Shown in pieces: positions 41,165 through 49,973 of a stretch of DNA of 56,381 bases (within the stretch, counting starts at the first letter, position 1; every line of letters begins with the position of its first letter). The notes under the pieces are model-generated. The model made no database searches, was not told the origin of the DNA, and worked only from the letters and a program-made list of their open reading frames with translations. The DNA lies in assembly GCA_964406475.1 (NCBI GenBank), contig CAYORS010000003.1, positions 1-56,381 of the forward strand, given 5' to 3'. Position numbers and translations under genes: made by a program. Source of the stretch: JAQBQZ01 sp964406475 (lineage in GTDB: Bacteria > Patescibacteriota > Minisyncoccia > Phycocordibacterales > CAIRYW01).

Positions 41165-43390
41165 ATGCTTCAAAAAATAATAAAAAATTTAATTGTCGCT
41201 ATTCCGTTTGTGGCTATTCTTGTGACGGGAAGTTTATTTTTTCCTTTTATTACTGGTAAAGCTTTTGCGTGGCGGCTTTTGGTTGAATGTGCTTTTTGTC
41301 TTTTTGTGCTTTTGTGTATCAAAGACCGGAGCTATCTTCCTCGTCCCAAACCAATTGTATTGTCTTTTGTTGCTTTTACTTTGGTAATGTTCATTGCTGA
41401 TATTTTTGCATATTCACCTGTTAAAGCATTGTTTAGTAATTTTGAACGAATGGAAGGTTTTGTAGGCCTGATTCATTTGTGTCTTTACTTTATTGTTCTG
41501 TCTGGTGTATTTCGTTCGACAGATGATTTTATGGATTGGTTGGGGAGTACTCTCAGTGTTTCTTTGTTTATGACAGTCTTTTCGCTTCTTCAGTTTTTAG
41601 GAGGCTTGGTTATCAATCAAGGAGGTGTAAGACTTGATGGAACATTGGGTAATGCATCATATCTTGCAACATATCTTGTGTTTCATATTTTCTTTCTTGT
41701 CTTTGTCTGGATTCATGATAATGCTCATAGGCGTATGATCTCATGGATTGCGATAAGAGGACTTGTCCTGTTTGTTGTCTATTATCTCTGGCAGCTTTCT
41801 TTGCCACAAGTAAGTCGAACAGTTCCTGGAATTATTTTGATTGTGTGTGCAATATTGTTGATTATAAAAATAGCTGTTTTTGCATATCACAAAAACCTTG
41901 CTCGATTGTATAGTTTTTTTAGTATATCTTTGTACATAAGTATTCTCGGTCTTCATCTTTTTATTCTTTACTACACAGCGACCAGGGGAGCGATACTTGG
42001 TCTTATTGGAGGGGTGTTGTTAGCTGCTTTGTTTATTCTTTTGAAAGAGAAAAAAAATATTTTTATAAAAAAAATATCTTTAGGATTTCTTTGTTTTTTG
42101 CTCTGTCTTGTTGGTTTATTTTTTGTGTTCAAAGATTCTTCTTTTGTACATAATAGTTCTGTTTTATCTCGATTTGCATCTATTTCGTGGAGTGAGAATA
42201 AGACACAAGCACGTGGATATGTGTGGCCAATTGCCATTAAAGCATTTGAAGAACATCCAATCCTTGGTTGGGGTCAAGATAATTTTATTTTTGCTTTTGC
42301 AAAATACTACACTCCAGAAATGATCAGACATGAAGCGTGGTTCGATAGAACACATAATACTTTTCTTGATTGGCTTGTTTCGGGCGGCATTTTAGGTTTT
42401 GGTTTTTTTGTTGCTATATTCTTTTTTGCTTTGAAAGATTTGTTTTTGAATAAAAAGTTTGATGTGTCCGAAAAAGGAATACTTTTTGGTCTGTTCGCTG
42501 CGTATATCTTTCTTTCACTTTTTATTTTTGACAATCTCATCAGTTCTGTTTTGTTTGTTTTTTTGATTGCTTTTGTATCAAGTGAAGAAAATAAAAAAAA
42601 TACACCAATACCTTTAGGAGCTGATGTTGTTTTTGCACTTTTGGGTTTCATTATGATTGCTTTTTTTGTCAATTTTTCTCCATGGAATCAAAGCCGCTTG
42701 TTGGTTAAGGCTTTGTCTCCTCAACAAGAAGGTGTTCAAAAAAATTATGAATTATTTGACAAGGCTTTTAGTGAAAGTCTTCTTGGTAGACATGAGGTAT
42801 TAGAGCAATTGGTCGATACAACACAAACACTTATAGGAATCGAATCATTGGACCTTCAAACCAAAAACAAATTTGCATCTCTTGCATTTGAAAAAATAAA
42901 CGCACTTTTAAGCTCGTATCCTTATGATGTAAGAATTTTTGCTTTAGGGGGTTCTTTTCTTGCGAATATAGGAGATTACAAGGATGCACTGCCTTTTATA
43001 GAAAAAGCTTTGGAGATGTCTCCTTACAAACAACAGTTTTATTATAGCCTCGCACAAATATACTTTACACGAGGACAAACAGAATCTCGATTGGAAGATA
43101 TTGATCTTGGGCTTTTGACTTTAAAAAAAGCAAGCGAGCTCACCCCTTCTATTGATAATCCAAAAATTGTTTATATTAGAGCGCTATTATCTCTTAAGAA
43201 AAAGCATGATGCTCTTGGTTTGATTTTGACTCTTGAAAACCCAGGATATCTTCTTGATTCTGATATGATGGATTGGATTGTTTCAAATTGGCAAAAAGAA
43301 GATGTTAAAAAGGTGTTAGATTATATTAATAACAAGAATCCAGAAAAAGGTGAGGAAATAAGTCTTTTGAGACAAAAACTTGCATATTAA
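41165..43390 (+). CDS. O-antigen ligase/polymerase-like membrane protein with TPR tail
   Basis: 741 residues. About 12 membrane helices (residues ~10-500) include the Wzy_C signature region ATRGAILGLIGGVLLAALFIL, WSENKTQARGYVWPIAIKAFEEHPILGWGQDNF and EAWFDRTHNTFLDWLVSGGILG, all typical of the O-antigen ligase superfamily. A C-terminal domain (about 560-741) has tetratricopeptide-like helices (YKDALPFIEKALEMSPYKQQFYYSLAQIYFTRGQ). It would polymerise or attach glycan repeats outside the cell. A strong terminator follows at 43461. Confidence 0.9.
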   Translation: MLQKIIKNLIVAIPFVAILVTGSLFFPFITGKAFAWRLLVECAFCLFVLLCIKDRSYLPRPKPIVLSFVAFTLVMFIADIFAYSPVKALFSNFERMEGFVGLIHLCLYFIVLSGVFRSTDDFMDWLGSTLSVSLFMTVFSLLQFLGGLVINQGGVRLDGTLGNASYLATYLVFHIFFLVFVWIHDNAHRRMISWIAIRGLVLFVVYYLWQLSLPQVSRTVPGIILIVCAILLIIKIAVFAYHKNLARLYSFFSISLYISILGLHLFILYYTATRGAILGLIGGVLLAALFILLKEKKNIFIKKISLGFLCFLLCLVGLFFVFKDSSFVHNSSVLSRFASISWSENKTQARGYVWPIAIKAFEEHPILGWGQDNFIFAFAKYYTPEMIRHEAWFDRTHNTFLDWLVSGGILGFGFFVAIFFFALKDLFLNKKFDVSEKGILFGLFAAYIFLSLFIFDNLISSVLFVFLIAFVSSEENKKNTPIPLGADVVFALLGFIMIAFFVNFSPWNQSRLLVKALSPQQEGVQKNYELFDKAFSESLLGRHEVLEQLVDTTQTLIGIESLDLQTKNKFASLAFEKINALLSSYPYDVRIFALGGSFLANIGDYKDALPFIEKALEMSPYKQQFYYSLAQIYFTRGQTESRLEDIDLGLLTLKKASELTPSIDNPKIVYIRALLSLKKKHDALGLILTLENPGYLLDSDMMDWIVSNWQKEDVKKVLDYINNKNPEKGEEISLLRQKLAY

Positions 43391-43447
43391 GATTATATAT
43401 GATATTATACAAAGGTGAGTTGTGGATTTTATATTCGGAACTCAAAT

Positions 43448-43594
43448 AAGCAAACATCGGCAAAATCTCGCTCTTTGGGCGAGATTTTGTTTTTTTACTT
43501 TTTTGTTATATTATTGGTATTGATTGTGTTTAGAGATGGTCGATGACTGCACTCACAACGATGTTTGCTTGGGGTCCGCTTTCATCGACCATCT
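43448..43594 (+). repeat. Interlocking inverted repeats before murB
   Basis: Two perfect long-range complements interleave: 43448-43459 with 43559-43570 (12 bases) and 43534-43546 with 43582-43594 (13 bases). Together they flank the terminator at 43461. Only one of the two pairings can form freely. The second would form a 13-bp stem with a 35-base loop 19 bases before the murB start. Confidence 0.5.
43461..43496 (+). terminator. Terminator of the glycan cluster
   Basis: Stem CAAAATCTCGC (43461-43471) with GCGAGATTTTG (43479-43489) around a 7-base loop, followed by a run of seven T. A textbook intrinsic terminator that closes the surface-glycan cluster before murB. Confidence 0.9.
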
Positions 43595-43613
43595 ATGGAC
43601 GCAATCTTTTTTT

Positions 43614-44630
43614 ATGAACCACATACAAACTAATATACTCCTTAAAGATTTTTCAACATTTAAAATCGGAGGGAAGTGTCGATATTTTTGTGATATTCGT
43701 TCGGTCGATGATTTGTACGAAGTGTCTGATTTTATCAAAAAGAATAAACTAAACTTTTTTATTCTCGGTGGTGGATCGAACACTCTTTTTTCTGATAAGT
43801 TTTTTGATGGTATTGTCCTTAGAATAAACCTCAAGGGGATTGAAATCAAAGAATCTCAAAAAAAAGTTTCAGTATCTGCGTATGCAGGTGAGGTGTGGGA
43901 TGATTTTGTTGCTTTTTTGATACGTAAAAAAATATATGGATTAGAAAATTTATCTCTCATACCTGGTACTGTTGGTGCAAGTCCTGTACAGAATATTGGT
44001 GCCTATGGTGTTGAGGTATCACAGCTGATTGATTCTGTGACTGTGTTTGATCTTCAGACCAAAAAAATAAAAGTGCTAAAAAACAAGGAATGTCTTTTTG
44101 GTTATCGGACAAGTATTTTCAAAAAAGAAATAGCAAAAAAATATATTGTTATAAAAGTATGTTTTAAACTTTCACGAATTGCATGTGTTAATACAACATA
44201 CAAGGATCTTTCTTTGTATGTTGGTAGGTATAAAAAAATCACACCACAATTAGTACGTAAAGCTGTCACTGATATACGCAAGAAAAAGTTTCCTGACTTG
44301 TCTCTTTATGGAACTGCAGGATCGTTTTTTAAAAATATTGTTGTTTCACACGCGGTAGCAAAAAAAATAAAGAAAAAGTTTCCTGATGTTCCTGTTTTTG
44401 TGTTTTCTCAAACAAAATCAAAAATATCAACAGCTTTTGTGCTCGATAAAATTTGTGGTTTTCGCGGTGTGCGAGAGGGTGATGTGGGTACGTTTGAAAA
44501 CCAAACGTTGGTGATTGTAAATTATGGAAATGCAACTTCAAATGAAGTAAAAAAATTTGTAAAAAAAATAAAAAATAAAATAAAACAAAAATTAAATCTG
44601 ATTCTTGAAGAAGAAGTAATTATTTTTTAA
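43614..44630 (+). CDS. murB: UDP-N-acetylenolpyruvoylglucosamine reductase
   Basis: 338 residues from ATG 43614 (MNHIQTNILLKDFSTFKIGG). An in-frame ATG at 43524 lies inside the leader hairpin, so it is not preferred. FAD-binding motifs: FFILGGGSNTLFSD, LSLIPGTVGASPVQNIGAYGVE and DLSLYGTAGSFFKNIV; a C-terminal EEEVIIF ends the chain. It reduces UDP-GlcNAc-enolpyruvate to UDP-MurNAc, the committed peptidoglycan precursor. The body is very Lys-rich. The leader with inverted repeats suggests attenuation. Confidence 0.93.
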   Translation: MNHIQTNILLKDFSTFKIGGKCRYFCDIRSVDDLYEVSDFIKKNKLNFFILGGGSNTLFSDKFFDGIVLRINLKGIEIKESQKKVSVSAYAGEVWDDFVAFLIRKKIYGLENLSLIPGTVGASPVQNIGAYGVEVSQLIDSVTVFDLQTKKIKVLKNKECLFGYRTSIFKKEIAKKYIVIKVCFKLSRIACVNTTYKDLSLYVGRYKKITPQLVRKAVTDIRKKKFPDLSLYGTAGSFFKNIVVSHAVAKKIKKKFPDVPVFVFSQTKSKISTAFVLDKICGFRGVREGDVGTFENQTLVIVNYGNATSNEVKKFVKKIKNKIKQKLNLILEEEVIIF

Positions 44631-44821
44631 AAAAATAAAAAAGTTATCCACAATTTTTTTAAAAAAAGTATTGTGAAAAAAAAATATTGATTAGATAATT
44701 ATATTGTTACTTGGAATTAATTTATGGTCGTAAATTTTTTTCAAGTTAGCTTAAAAATAATTTTTTATCTTCGTTCTTTTCAAAACTCAAATTTTTATAG
44801 AGAAGGCGAAGTATCAATCAT

Positions 44822-44890
44822 ATGGCAACAAAAAAGAAAGCTAAAAAAGCTGCTCCAAAGAAAAAGGCTGCAAAGAAAAAGAAGAAATAA
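44822..44890 (+). CDS. 22-residue lysine/alanine-rich basic peptide
   Basis: A tiny frame encoding MATKKKAKKAAPKKK and then AAKKKKK, 14 Lys in 22 residues. It has its own terminator eight bases downstream, and a 190-base AT-rich upstream stretch that could hold a promoter. Similar Lys/Ala tails bind DNA in histone H1-like proteins, and peptides of this kind occur in CPR genomes. It could be a nucleoid or RNA-binding peptide. A longer overlapping frame in another phase is rejected because this one alone ends directly at the terminator. Confidence 0.55.
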   Translation: MATKKKAKKAAPKKKAAKKKKK

Positions 44891-44897
44891 TCTTCTC

Positions 44898-44921
44898 AAA
44901 ACCCCTCGAAAGAGGGGTTTT
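44898..44921 (+). terminator. Terminator after the basic peptide gene
   Basis: AAAACCCCTC (44898-44907) with GAGGGGTTTT (44912-44921) around a GAAA tetraloop, then GTTTTGTCTTT. A perfect 10-bp stem with T-rich tail. Confidence 0.88.
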
Positions 44922-44949
44922 GTTTTGTCTTTATTTGAGGGTGTTTGTG

Positions 44950-44958
44950 TGCTATAAT
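44950..44958 (+). promoter_or_regulatory. Extended -10 promoter of secA
   Basis: TGC followed by TATAAT (44953-44958) ends seven bases before ATG 44966, so secA is probably translated from a leaderless message. Confidence 0.65.
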
Positions 44959-44965
44959 CGTCTTT

Positions 44966-47422
44966 ATGTCATTATTTACAAAAATCTTTGGTGATATTTC
45001 GACACGATCGATATCTGAAGCTCAAAAGATTGTCACAAAAATCAACGCTCTCGAATCTTCAATGAGTATTTTGAGTGATGAAGAGTTGAAGAAGCAAACT
45101 GAGATTCTTAAAAACCGTCTTCATACCGAAACTCTTGATGATATTTTACCGGAAGCATTCGCGGTACTACGTGAAGCGGCAAAACGTACACTTGGAATGC
45201 GTCATTTTGATGTACAGCTTATTGGAGGGATTATGATTCATCAGGGTAAGATTGCAGAAATGCGAACTGGTGAAGGTAAAACTCTTGTTGCTACATTACC
45301 GCTTTATTTGAATGCATTATCAGGCAAAGGTGTACACCTTGTTACGGTGAACGATTATCTTTCTCGTCGAGATGCTGTATGGATGGGACAAATTTTTGAT
45401 TTTTTAGGTTTGTCGGTGGGTATTATAAACAGTGATGCTTCTTATATATACGATGCAAAGCATATTAAAGCAGAAGAGGAAGAGACTCTTGATGAAAAAA
45501 GAGATGATATGGGGTCATTTAAGATTGTGTACGATTTCTTAAAACCTTGCTCACGAAAAGATGCTTATCTTGCAGATATTACATATGGAACAAATAATGA
45601 GTTTGGTTTTGATTATTTGAGAGATAATATTGCTACACACCCTCAAGATATTCGCCAGAGAGAATACTCTTTTGCTATTGTGGACGAGGTGGATTCTATT
45701 TTGATTGATGAGGCTCGGACCCCTCTGATCATTTCTGCGCCAACACAAAAATCAGAAAATCTCTATGTTGTTTTTGCAAAAATGGTTTCTTCTTTTATTG
45801 AGAATACAGATTATACTGTTGATGAGAAACATCGTAGTATATCTCTTTCTGATCAAGGTATTGAGAAAGCCGAAAAAGCTTTAGGTGTTGAGAATATTTA
45901 TACAGACAAAGGGATGCGATATGTGCATCACCTTGAAACAGCGGTGAGAGCAAAAGCACTTTTCCATAAAGATAAGCAGTATGTTGTTCGGGATGGAGAA
46001 GTGGTTATTGTTGATGAATTTACAGGAAGACTTCAAAATGGGCGACGGTGGAGTGAGGGGCTGCATCAAGCTGTAGAAGCAAAGGAAGGGGTGGTGATCA
46101 AAGAAGAGAGTCGTACTTATGCATCAATCACATTTCAAAATTATTTTCGTCTTTACAAAAAACTTTCAGGAATGACAGGAACTGCTGATACGTCACGAGA
46201 AGAATTCTTAAAAGTATATGGTCTTGATACTATTGTTATACCCCCGTATAGAACAATTAAGCGCATTGATTATAATGATCTTATTTTTCAAAATGAAAGT
46301 GGTAAGTTTAAAGCTCTTGCAAAGAAAGTAAAAGAACTCCATAAGAAAGGTCAGCCTGTTTTGATTGGGACTGTATCAATTGAAAAAAATGAGCTTTTGT
46401 CTTTGTATCTAAAAAAAGAAGGAGTGCCTCATGAAGTTTTGAATGCAAAAAATCACGAACGAGAAGGCGAGATTATTGCTGGTGCAGGAAGATATGGTGC
46501 TGTCACTATTGCAACCAATATGGCCGGTCGTGGTGTTGACATCAAGCTTGGTGGTATTCCTTTTAGTCGCGAAAAGGAAGATCAAATCAAAAATCTTGGA
46601 GGACTGTTTGTTTTGGGTACAGAAAGACACGAGGCACGACGCATTGATAATCAGCTTCGAGGACGTTCTGGTCGGCAGGGAGATCCTGGTGAAACACAAT
46701 TTTATGTTTCCCTTGAAGATGATCTTATGCGTGTTTTCGCATCAGATCTTATCAAGCGAATGATGGTCCGTTTTGATATCAAAGAAGATGAAGCGATTGA
46801 AAATAGACTGATTACCAAATCGCTCGAAACAGCTCAAAATCGTATTGAAGGTTTTCATTTTGATTCGCGAAAGCATACATTGGAATATGATGATGTACTA
46901 AATCACCAGAGAAGATCTATTTATGATAAAAGAAGAAAAATTCTTTTATCCGAAGATGATCAGATACTTAATCTTTTGGTAGCTTTTTTTAAGCCTGAGC
47001 AAGACGTGCTGTCTCTCTTACACAAAAAAGAACAAGATATTGGAAGACCGTTTATTCTCGGGATCAAAGGTCTTATGCTTCAAACTATCGATATGTTCTG
47101 GATGGATCATCTCGAGATGATGGATTATTTGAGAGGGAGTGTAAACCTGCGTGCGTACGGACAAAGAGACCCACTTGTGGAGTATAAAAAAGAAGGATTA
47201 AGACTTTTTAAAGAAATGGAAGCAGGAATTGCGGATACAGTCCTCCATACAGCCCCTCTTATTGGAGGAGAAATAAAAGAAGAAACATTTGAAGATACAA
47301 AAAGTTCTCTCTCTTCTAATGTTGTATCTACAAAGCAAGCTACCGAAGAAGGCGAAATTGGAAGAAATGATCCTTGCTTTTGTGGAAGTGGCAAAAAATA
47401 CAAGAAGTGTCACGGGAAGTAA
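44966..47422 (+). CDS. secA: Preprotein translocase ATPase SecA
   Basis: 818 residues from ATG 44966 (an upstream ATG at 44945 lies over the promoter). Walker A is MRTGEGKTLVATLP near residue 100 and Walker B is VDEVDSILIDEARTPLIISAP. The preprotein-binding and helicase-like second motor (GRSGRQGDPGETQFYVSLEDDLMR) follow, and the C-terminus is the SEC-C zinc motif IGRNDPCFCGSGKKYKKCHG. It drives protein export through SecYEG, with ATP hydrolysis at the membrane. Confidence 0.97.
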   Translation: MSLFTKIFGDISTRSISEAQKIVTKINALESSMSILSDEELKKQTEILKNRLHTETLDDILPEAFAVLREAAKRTLGMRHFDVQLIGGIMIHQGKIAEMRTGEGKTLVATLPLYLNALSGKGVHLVTVNDYLSRRDAVWMGQIFDFLGLSVGIINSDASYIYDAKHIKAEEEETLDEKRDDMGSFKIVYDFLKPCSRKDAYLADITYGTNNEFGFDYLRDNIATHPQDIRQREYSFAIVDEVDSILIDEARTPLIISAPTQKSENLYVVFAKMVSSFIENTDYTVDEKHRSISLSDQGIEKAEKALGVENIYTDKGMRYVHHLETAVRAKALFHKDKQYVVRDGEVVIVDEFTGRLQNGRRWSEGLHQAVEAKEGVVIKEESRTYASITFQNYFRLYKKLSGMTGTADTSREEFLKVYGLDTIVIPPYRTIKRIDYNDLIFQNESGKFKALAKKVKELHKKGQPVLIGTVSIEKNELLSLYLKKEGVPHEVLNAKNHEREGEIIAGAGRYGAVTIATNMAGRGVDIKLGGIPFSREKEDQIKNLGGLFVLGTERHEARRIDNQLRGRSGRQGDPGETQFYVSLEDDLMRVFASDLIKRMMVRFDIKEDEAIENRLITKSLETAQNRIEGFHFDSRKHTLEYDDVLNHQRRSIYDKRRKILLSEDDQILNLLVAFFKPEQDVLSLLHKKEQDIGRPFILGIKGLMLQTIDMFWMDHLEMMDYLRGSVNLRAYGQRDPLVEYKKEGLRLFKEMEAGIADTVLHTAPLIGGEIKEETFEDTKSSLSSNVVSTKQATEEGEIGRNDPCFCGSGKKYKKCHGK

Positions 47423-47444
47423 GAGTGGTTGTTTTTAAAAACAG

Positions 47445-47453
47445 TGCTATAAT
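47445..47453 (+). promoter_or_regulatory. Extended -10 promoter before the 47483 gene
   Basis: TGC and TATAAT (47448-47453), 29 bases before ATG 47483, giving a leader of about 20 bases. Confidence 0.5.
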
Positions 47454-47482
47454 TACGGTATTATTATACTAATAATATATTT

Positions 47483-47686
47483 ATGGGTATTTTTGATCTA
47501 ATAAACAAAGTTGCAAACGGTATTCAAAATGGTGTCAATGCTGTTAATAATATGAGTTCAACAGTGTCTTCTGTACAAAGTACAGCAGCAATGACAAGTT
47601 CACAAGTGAAAGATATTAAAGATGCAGTGTCTTCAAAAAAAGAGGAGACTCCTGGCACTGAAGAAGGTGAGAATAAAACACAGTAA
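47483..47686 (+). CDS. Small hypothetical protein
   Basis: 67 residues: an amphipathic start (GIFDLINKVANGIQNGVNAVNNM) followed by Ser/Thr-rich sequence and an acidic tail (KKEETPGTEEGENKTQ). No family is recognised and no membrane helix is certain. It lies between secA and alr, eight bases before the alr start, so it is probably co-transcribed with alr. Confidence 0.6.
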   Translation: MGIFDLINKVANGIQNGVNAVNNMSSTVSSVQSTAAMTSSQVKDIKDAVSSKKEETPGTEEGENKTQ

Positions 47687-47694
47687 AGTAACTA

Positions 47695-48822
47695 ATGTCT
47701 TTTGTTTCTACATCAATAGTTGAAATTTCTCAAAATGCACTAAGAAAAAATCTTAGTGCATTTAAGCGACTGCTTCATAGTCAAGATAAGATTATTGCAG
47801 TTATTAAAGCAAATGCATATGGGCACGGAATCAAAGAAGTGATTGCCACTATCGAAAAAGACGTATCAGGATTTCAGGTTGATGATATTGAAGAGTTTTT
47901 GGAAGCGAGAAAATATACTCAAAAAGATATTTTTGTTTTTGGATACATTAATGAGTCTAATCTTGAAATTATTGTCAAAAATAATGGCAGCGTTGGTTGT
48001 TACAATCTATCTACACTTCGCAAGCTTGATCAATTGTCTCGCTTGTATAAAAAAAAGATTAAAATTCATTTAAAGATAGATGCTTTTTTAGGAAGACAAG
48101 GGGTTTTTTTGGAAGATGTGTTACCTTTCCTAAACATTATAAAAAAATCAGAGTTCCTTCAGTTAGAGGCCGTCTATTCTCATTTTTCTAATATTGAAGA
48201 TGTTCAAAATCTTTCTCACGCAGAAAAACAATATCTGTATCTACAAAAGGTGTGTGATATGGTCAAAGAATATGGCTTTTCTTCTGTGTCTTTTCATATT
48301 GCTGCGACGAGTGGTATTTTGACGAATGGGTCTTGGGGTGGGGCATATGTTCGACTTGGAATCGGACTTTATGGATTGTGGCCATCAGAGAGTCTTTATA
48401 AAAAAAATATAAAAAAAATAAAACTCTACCCTGTCCTAAAGTGGATAACAGAGGTAGCACAATTGAAAAGTGTACCAAAAAATTTCCCTATTGGGTATGG
48501 TCTATCGTATATCACAAACAAACAAACTCGTATTGCTGTTATTCCACAAGGATATAGTGATGGTTATGATAGAGGACTTTCACAGAAGGGTGCTGTTTTG
48601 ATACATAAAAAAATATGTCCAGTGTTGGGAAGGGTGGCTATGAATATGTTTGTGGTTGATGTGAGTAAGGTTCCTTTTGTATCGGTGGGCGACAAGGTTG
48701 TATTACTTGGCTCTGATCATAAAACGATTTCTCCTGACTATATGGCACATTGTTGTGGTACAATAAACTATGAAATAGTCGCTCGTATTTCACCTCTTAT
48801 TAAAAGAATTATTAGAAAGTAA
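47695..48822 (+). CDS. alr: Alanine racemase
   Basis: 375 residues. The PLP-binding lysine is in DKIIAVIKANAYGHGIKEV near residue 40. Barrel motifs are LKIDAFLGRQGV, AVYSHFSNIE, FHIAATSGI and VRLGIGLYGLWPSE, and the C-terminal beta domain has IPQGYSDGYDRGLS, VLGRVAMNMFVVDVS and CCGTINYEIVARISPLIKR. It interconverts L- and D-alanine for peptidoglycan synthesis and completes the wall-precursor theme of the window. Confidence 0.95.
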   Translation: MSFVSTSIVEISQNALRKNLSAFKRLLHSQDKIIAVIKANAYGHGIKEVIATIEKDVSGFQVDDIEEFLEARKYTQKDIFVFGYINESNLEIIVKNNGSVGCYNLSTLRKLDQLSRLYKKKIKIHLKIDAFLGRQGVFLEDVLPFLNIIKKSEFLQLEAVYSHFSNIEDVQNLSHAEKQYLYLQKVCDMVKEYGFSSVSFHIAATSGILTNGSWGGAYVRLGIGLYGLWPSESLYKKNIKKIKLYPVLKWITEVAQLKSVPKNFPIGYGLSYITNKQTRIAVIPQGYSDGYDRGLSQKGAVLIHKKICPVLGRVAMNMFVVDVSKVPFVSVGDKVVLLGSDHKTISPDYMAHCCGTINYEIVARISPLIKRIIRK

Positions 48823-48825
48823 ATT

Positions 48826-49221
48826 ATGTATTTCCACCCTCTTTTTGATTTCTTGGGTACTATTGGCAAGTTTGCTATCCCTGCCGCTCTTTTAAATCTG
48901 GGTATTTATTTTTTTCTTTTTAAAAAAATAGAATATAGTTTCTCTAAAGCATTTTTTGCCTTTTCAATTCCAATTACAAGTATTATTCTCACTTTTGCAG
49001 GACTTATGACTCTTTTTGCGGTCATCGGTTTGGTCTTGAATCTTAAAGGTTCGGATGGGTATTTTGAGATGATGGTAGGTTTTGTACTTGGTCCTATTAT
49101 TTTCTTTTCTCTTCTTATATATCAAACAAAACTAGCTTTTGCTTTTTCAACTGGCAAAGCAATAATACTCTCTCTTGTTGAGACTGTTGCAACAGCAGCT
49201 TTAATGTGGTTTATTGGATAA
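48826..49221 (+). CDS. Small hypothetical membrane protein
   Basis: 131 residues with four likely helices: FLGTIGKFAIPAALLNLGIYFFLF, AFFAFSIPITSIILTFAGLMTLF, MMVGFVLGPIIFFSLLIY and AIILSLVETVATAALMWFI. No family is recognised. It starts three bases after alr and ends directly before the next methyltransferase, so the three are likely one transcript. Confidence 0.6.
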   Translation: MYFHPLFDFLGTIGKFAIPAALLNLGIYFFLFKKIEYSFSKAFFAFSIPITSIILTFAGLMTLFAVIGLVLNLKGSDGYFEMMVGFVLGPIIFFSLLIYQTKLAFAFSTGKAIILSLVETVATAALMWFIG

Positions 49222-49917
49222 ATGAATAAGCAATTTTGGAATGATGAATATAAAAACCCACATCATTTGACGATGTCAGATGAGCCGTCAAGTGATATGA
49301 TTTCTTTTGTCCGTTGGGCAGAGAGGAATGCGGAATGGCCTCCATTCCCAAAAGGGGGTGTTGTGTTAGATATTGGATGTGGCAACGGTCGAAATCTCAT
49401 TGCACTCATTAAGGAATCTCATATGAAAGGATACGGTATTGATATTTCTGAAGAAGCTATTCGTCAGGCAAAATCAAAATCTCAAAATTTTCCAATTACT
49501 TTTTCTGTTGGCCACGCTGAAGATCCTCTTCCGTTTCTAGACCAATCCGTTGATGTGGTTTTGGATATGATGACAAGTCATTTTTTGAATCAAAAGATGC
49601 GCAACAATCTTGTATCTGAGGTTGCAAGAGTACTCAAGCCTTTCGGGTGGTTTTTCTTCAAGACTTTTATTCTTGATGATGATCAGAATGCAATGAGAAT
49701 GATCAAGGAGAATCCGTCGCTTGAAGAATCAAACACATACATACATCCGCGCATCAAAGTGACTGAGCACGTCTGGACAGAAGAGGAGATTCTTCATACA
49801 TTTCTTCCTTATTTTACAATCCACAAGATAATCAAGTCTCATAAGCATATAAAAGATGGTAAGCCTTATAAAAGAAGGACTGTTTCTGTGTATATGGAGA
49901 GAAAAAGAGATGATTGA
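49222..49917 (+). CDS. Class I SAM-dependent methyltransferase (TehB-like)
   Basis: 231 residues. Motif I is GVVLDIGCGNGRNLIALIK, followed by GYGIDISEEAIRQAK, SVDVVLDMMTSHFLNQKMRNNL and VARVLKPFGWFFFKTFILDD. The closing region TEHVWTEEEILHTFLPYF is common in this family. Substrate unknown. It starts immediately after the preceding stop. Confidence 0.82.
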   Translation: MNKQFWNDEYKNPHHLTMSDEPSSDMISFVRWAERNAEWPPFPKGGVVLDIGCGNGRNLIALIKESHMKGYGIDISEEAIRQAKSKSQNFPITFSVGHAEDPLPFLDQSVDVVLDMMTSHFLNQKMRNNLVSEVARVLKPFGWFFFKTFILDDDQNAMRMIKENPSLEESNTYIHPRIKVTEHVWTEEEILHTFLPYFTIHKIIKSHKHIKDGKPYKRRTVSVYMERKRDD

Positions 49918-49973
49918 AATTATACGCAAACAAGCATATAATTTAGACAATTATTCACCAATTCATTACTACA

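Noticed and set aside
43524..43613. An N-terminal extension of murB from ATG 43524
   Set aside because: The extra 30 residues lie in the inverted-repeat leader and are not part of the MurB family, which starts near MNHIQTN.
44644..44652. A perfect DnaA-box-like TTATCCACA in an AT-rich gap
   Set aside because: Only one box was seen, there is no dnaA or dnaN nearby and no change in gene direction, so it is not enough to call an origin.
44724..44957. A 77-codon frame over the basic-peptide gene
   Set aside because: It is in another phase, runs through the terminator at 44898-44921 and has no recognisable features.
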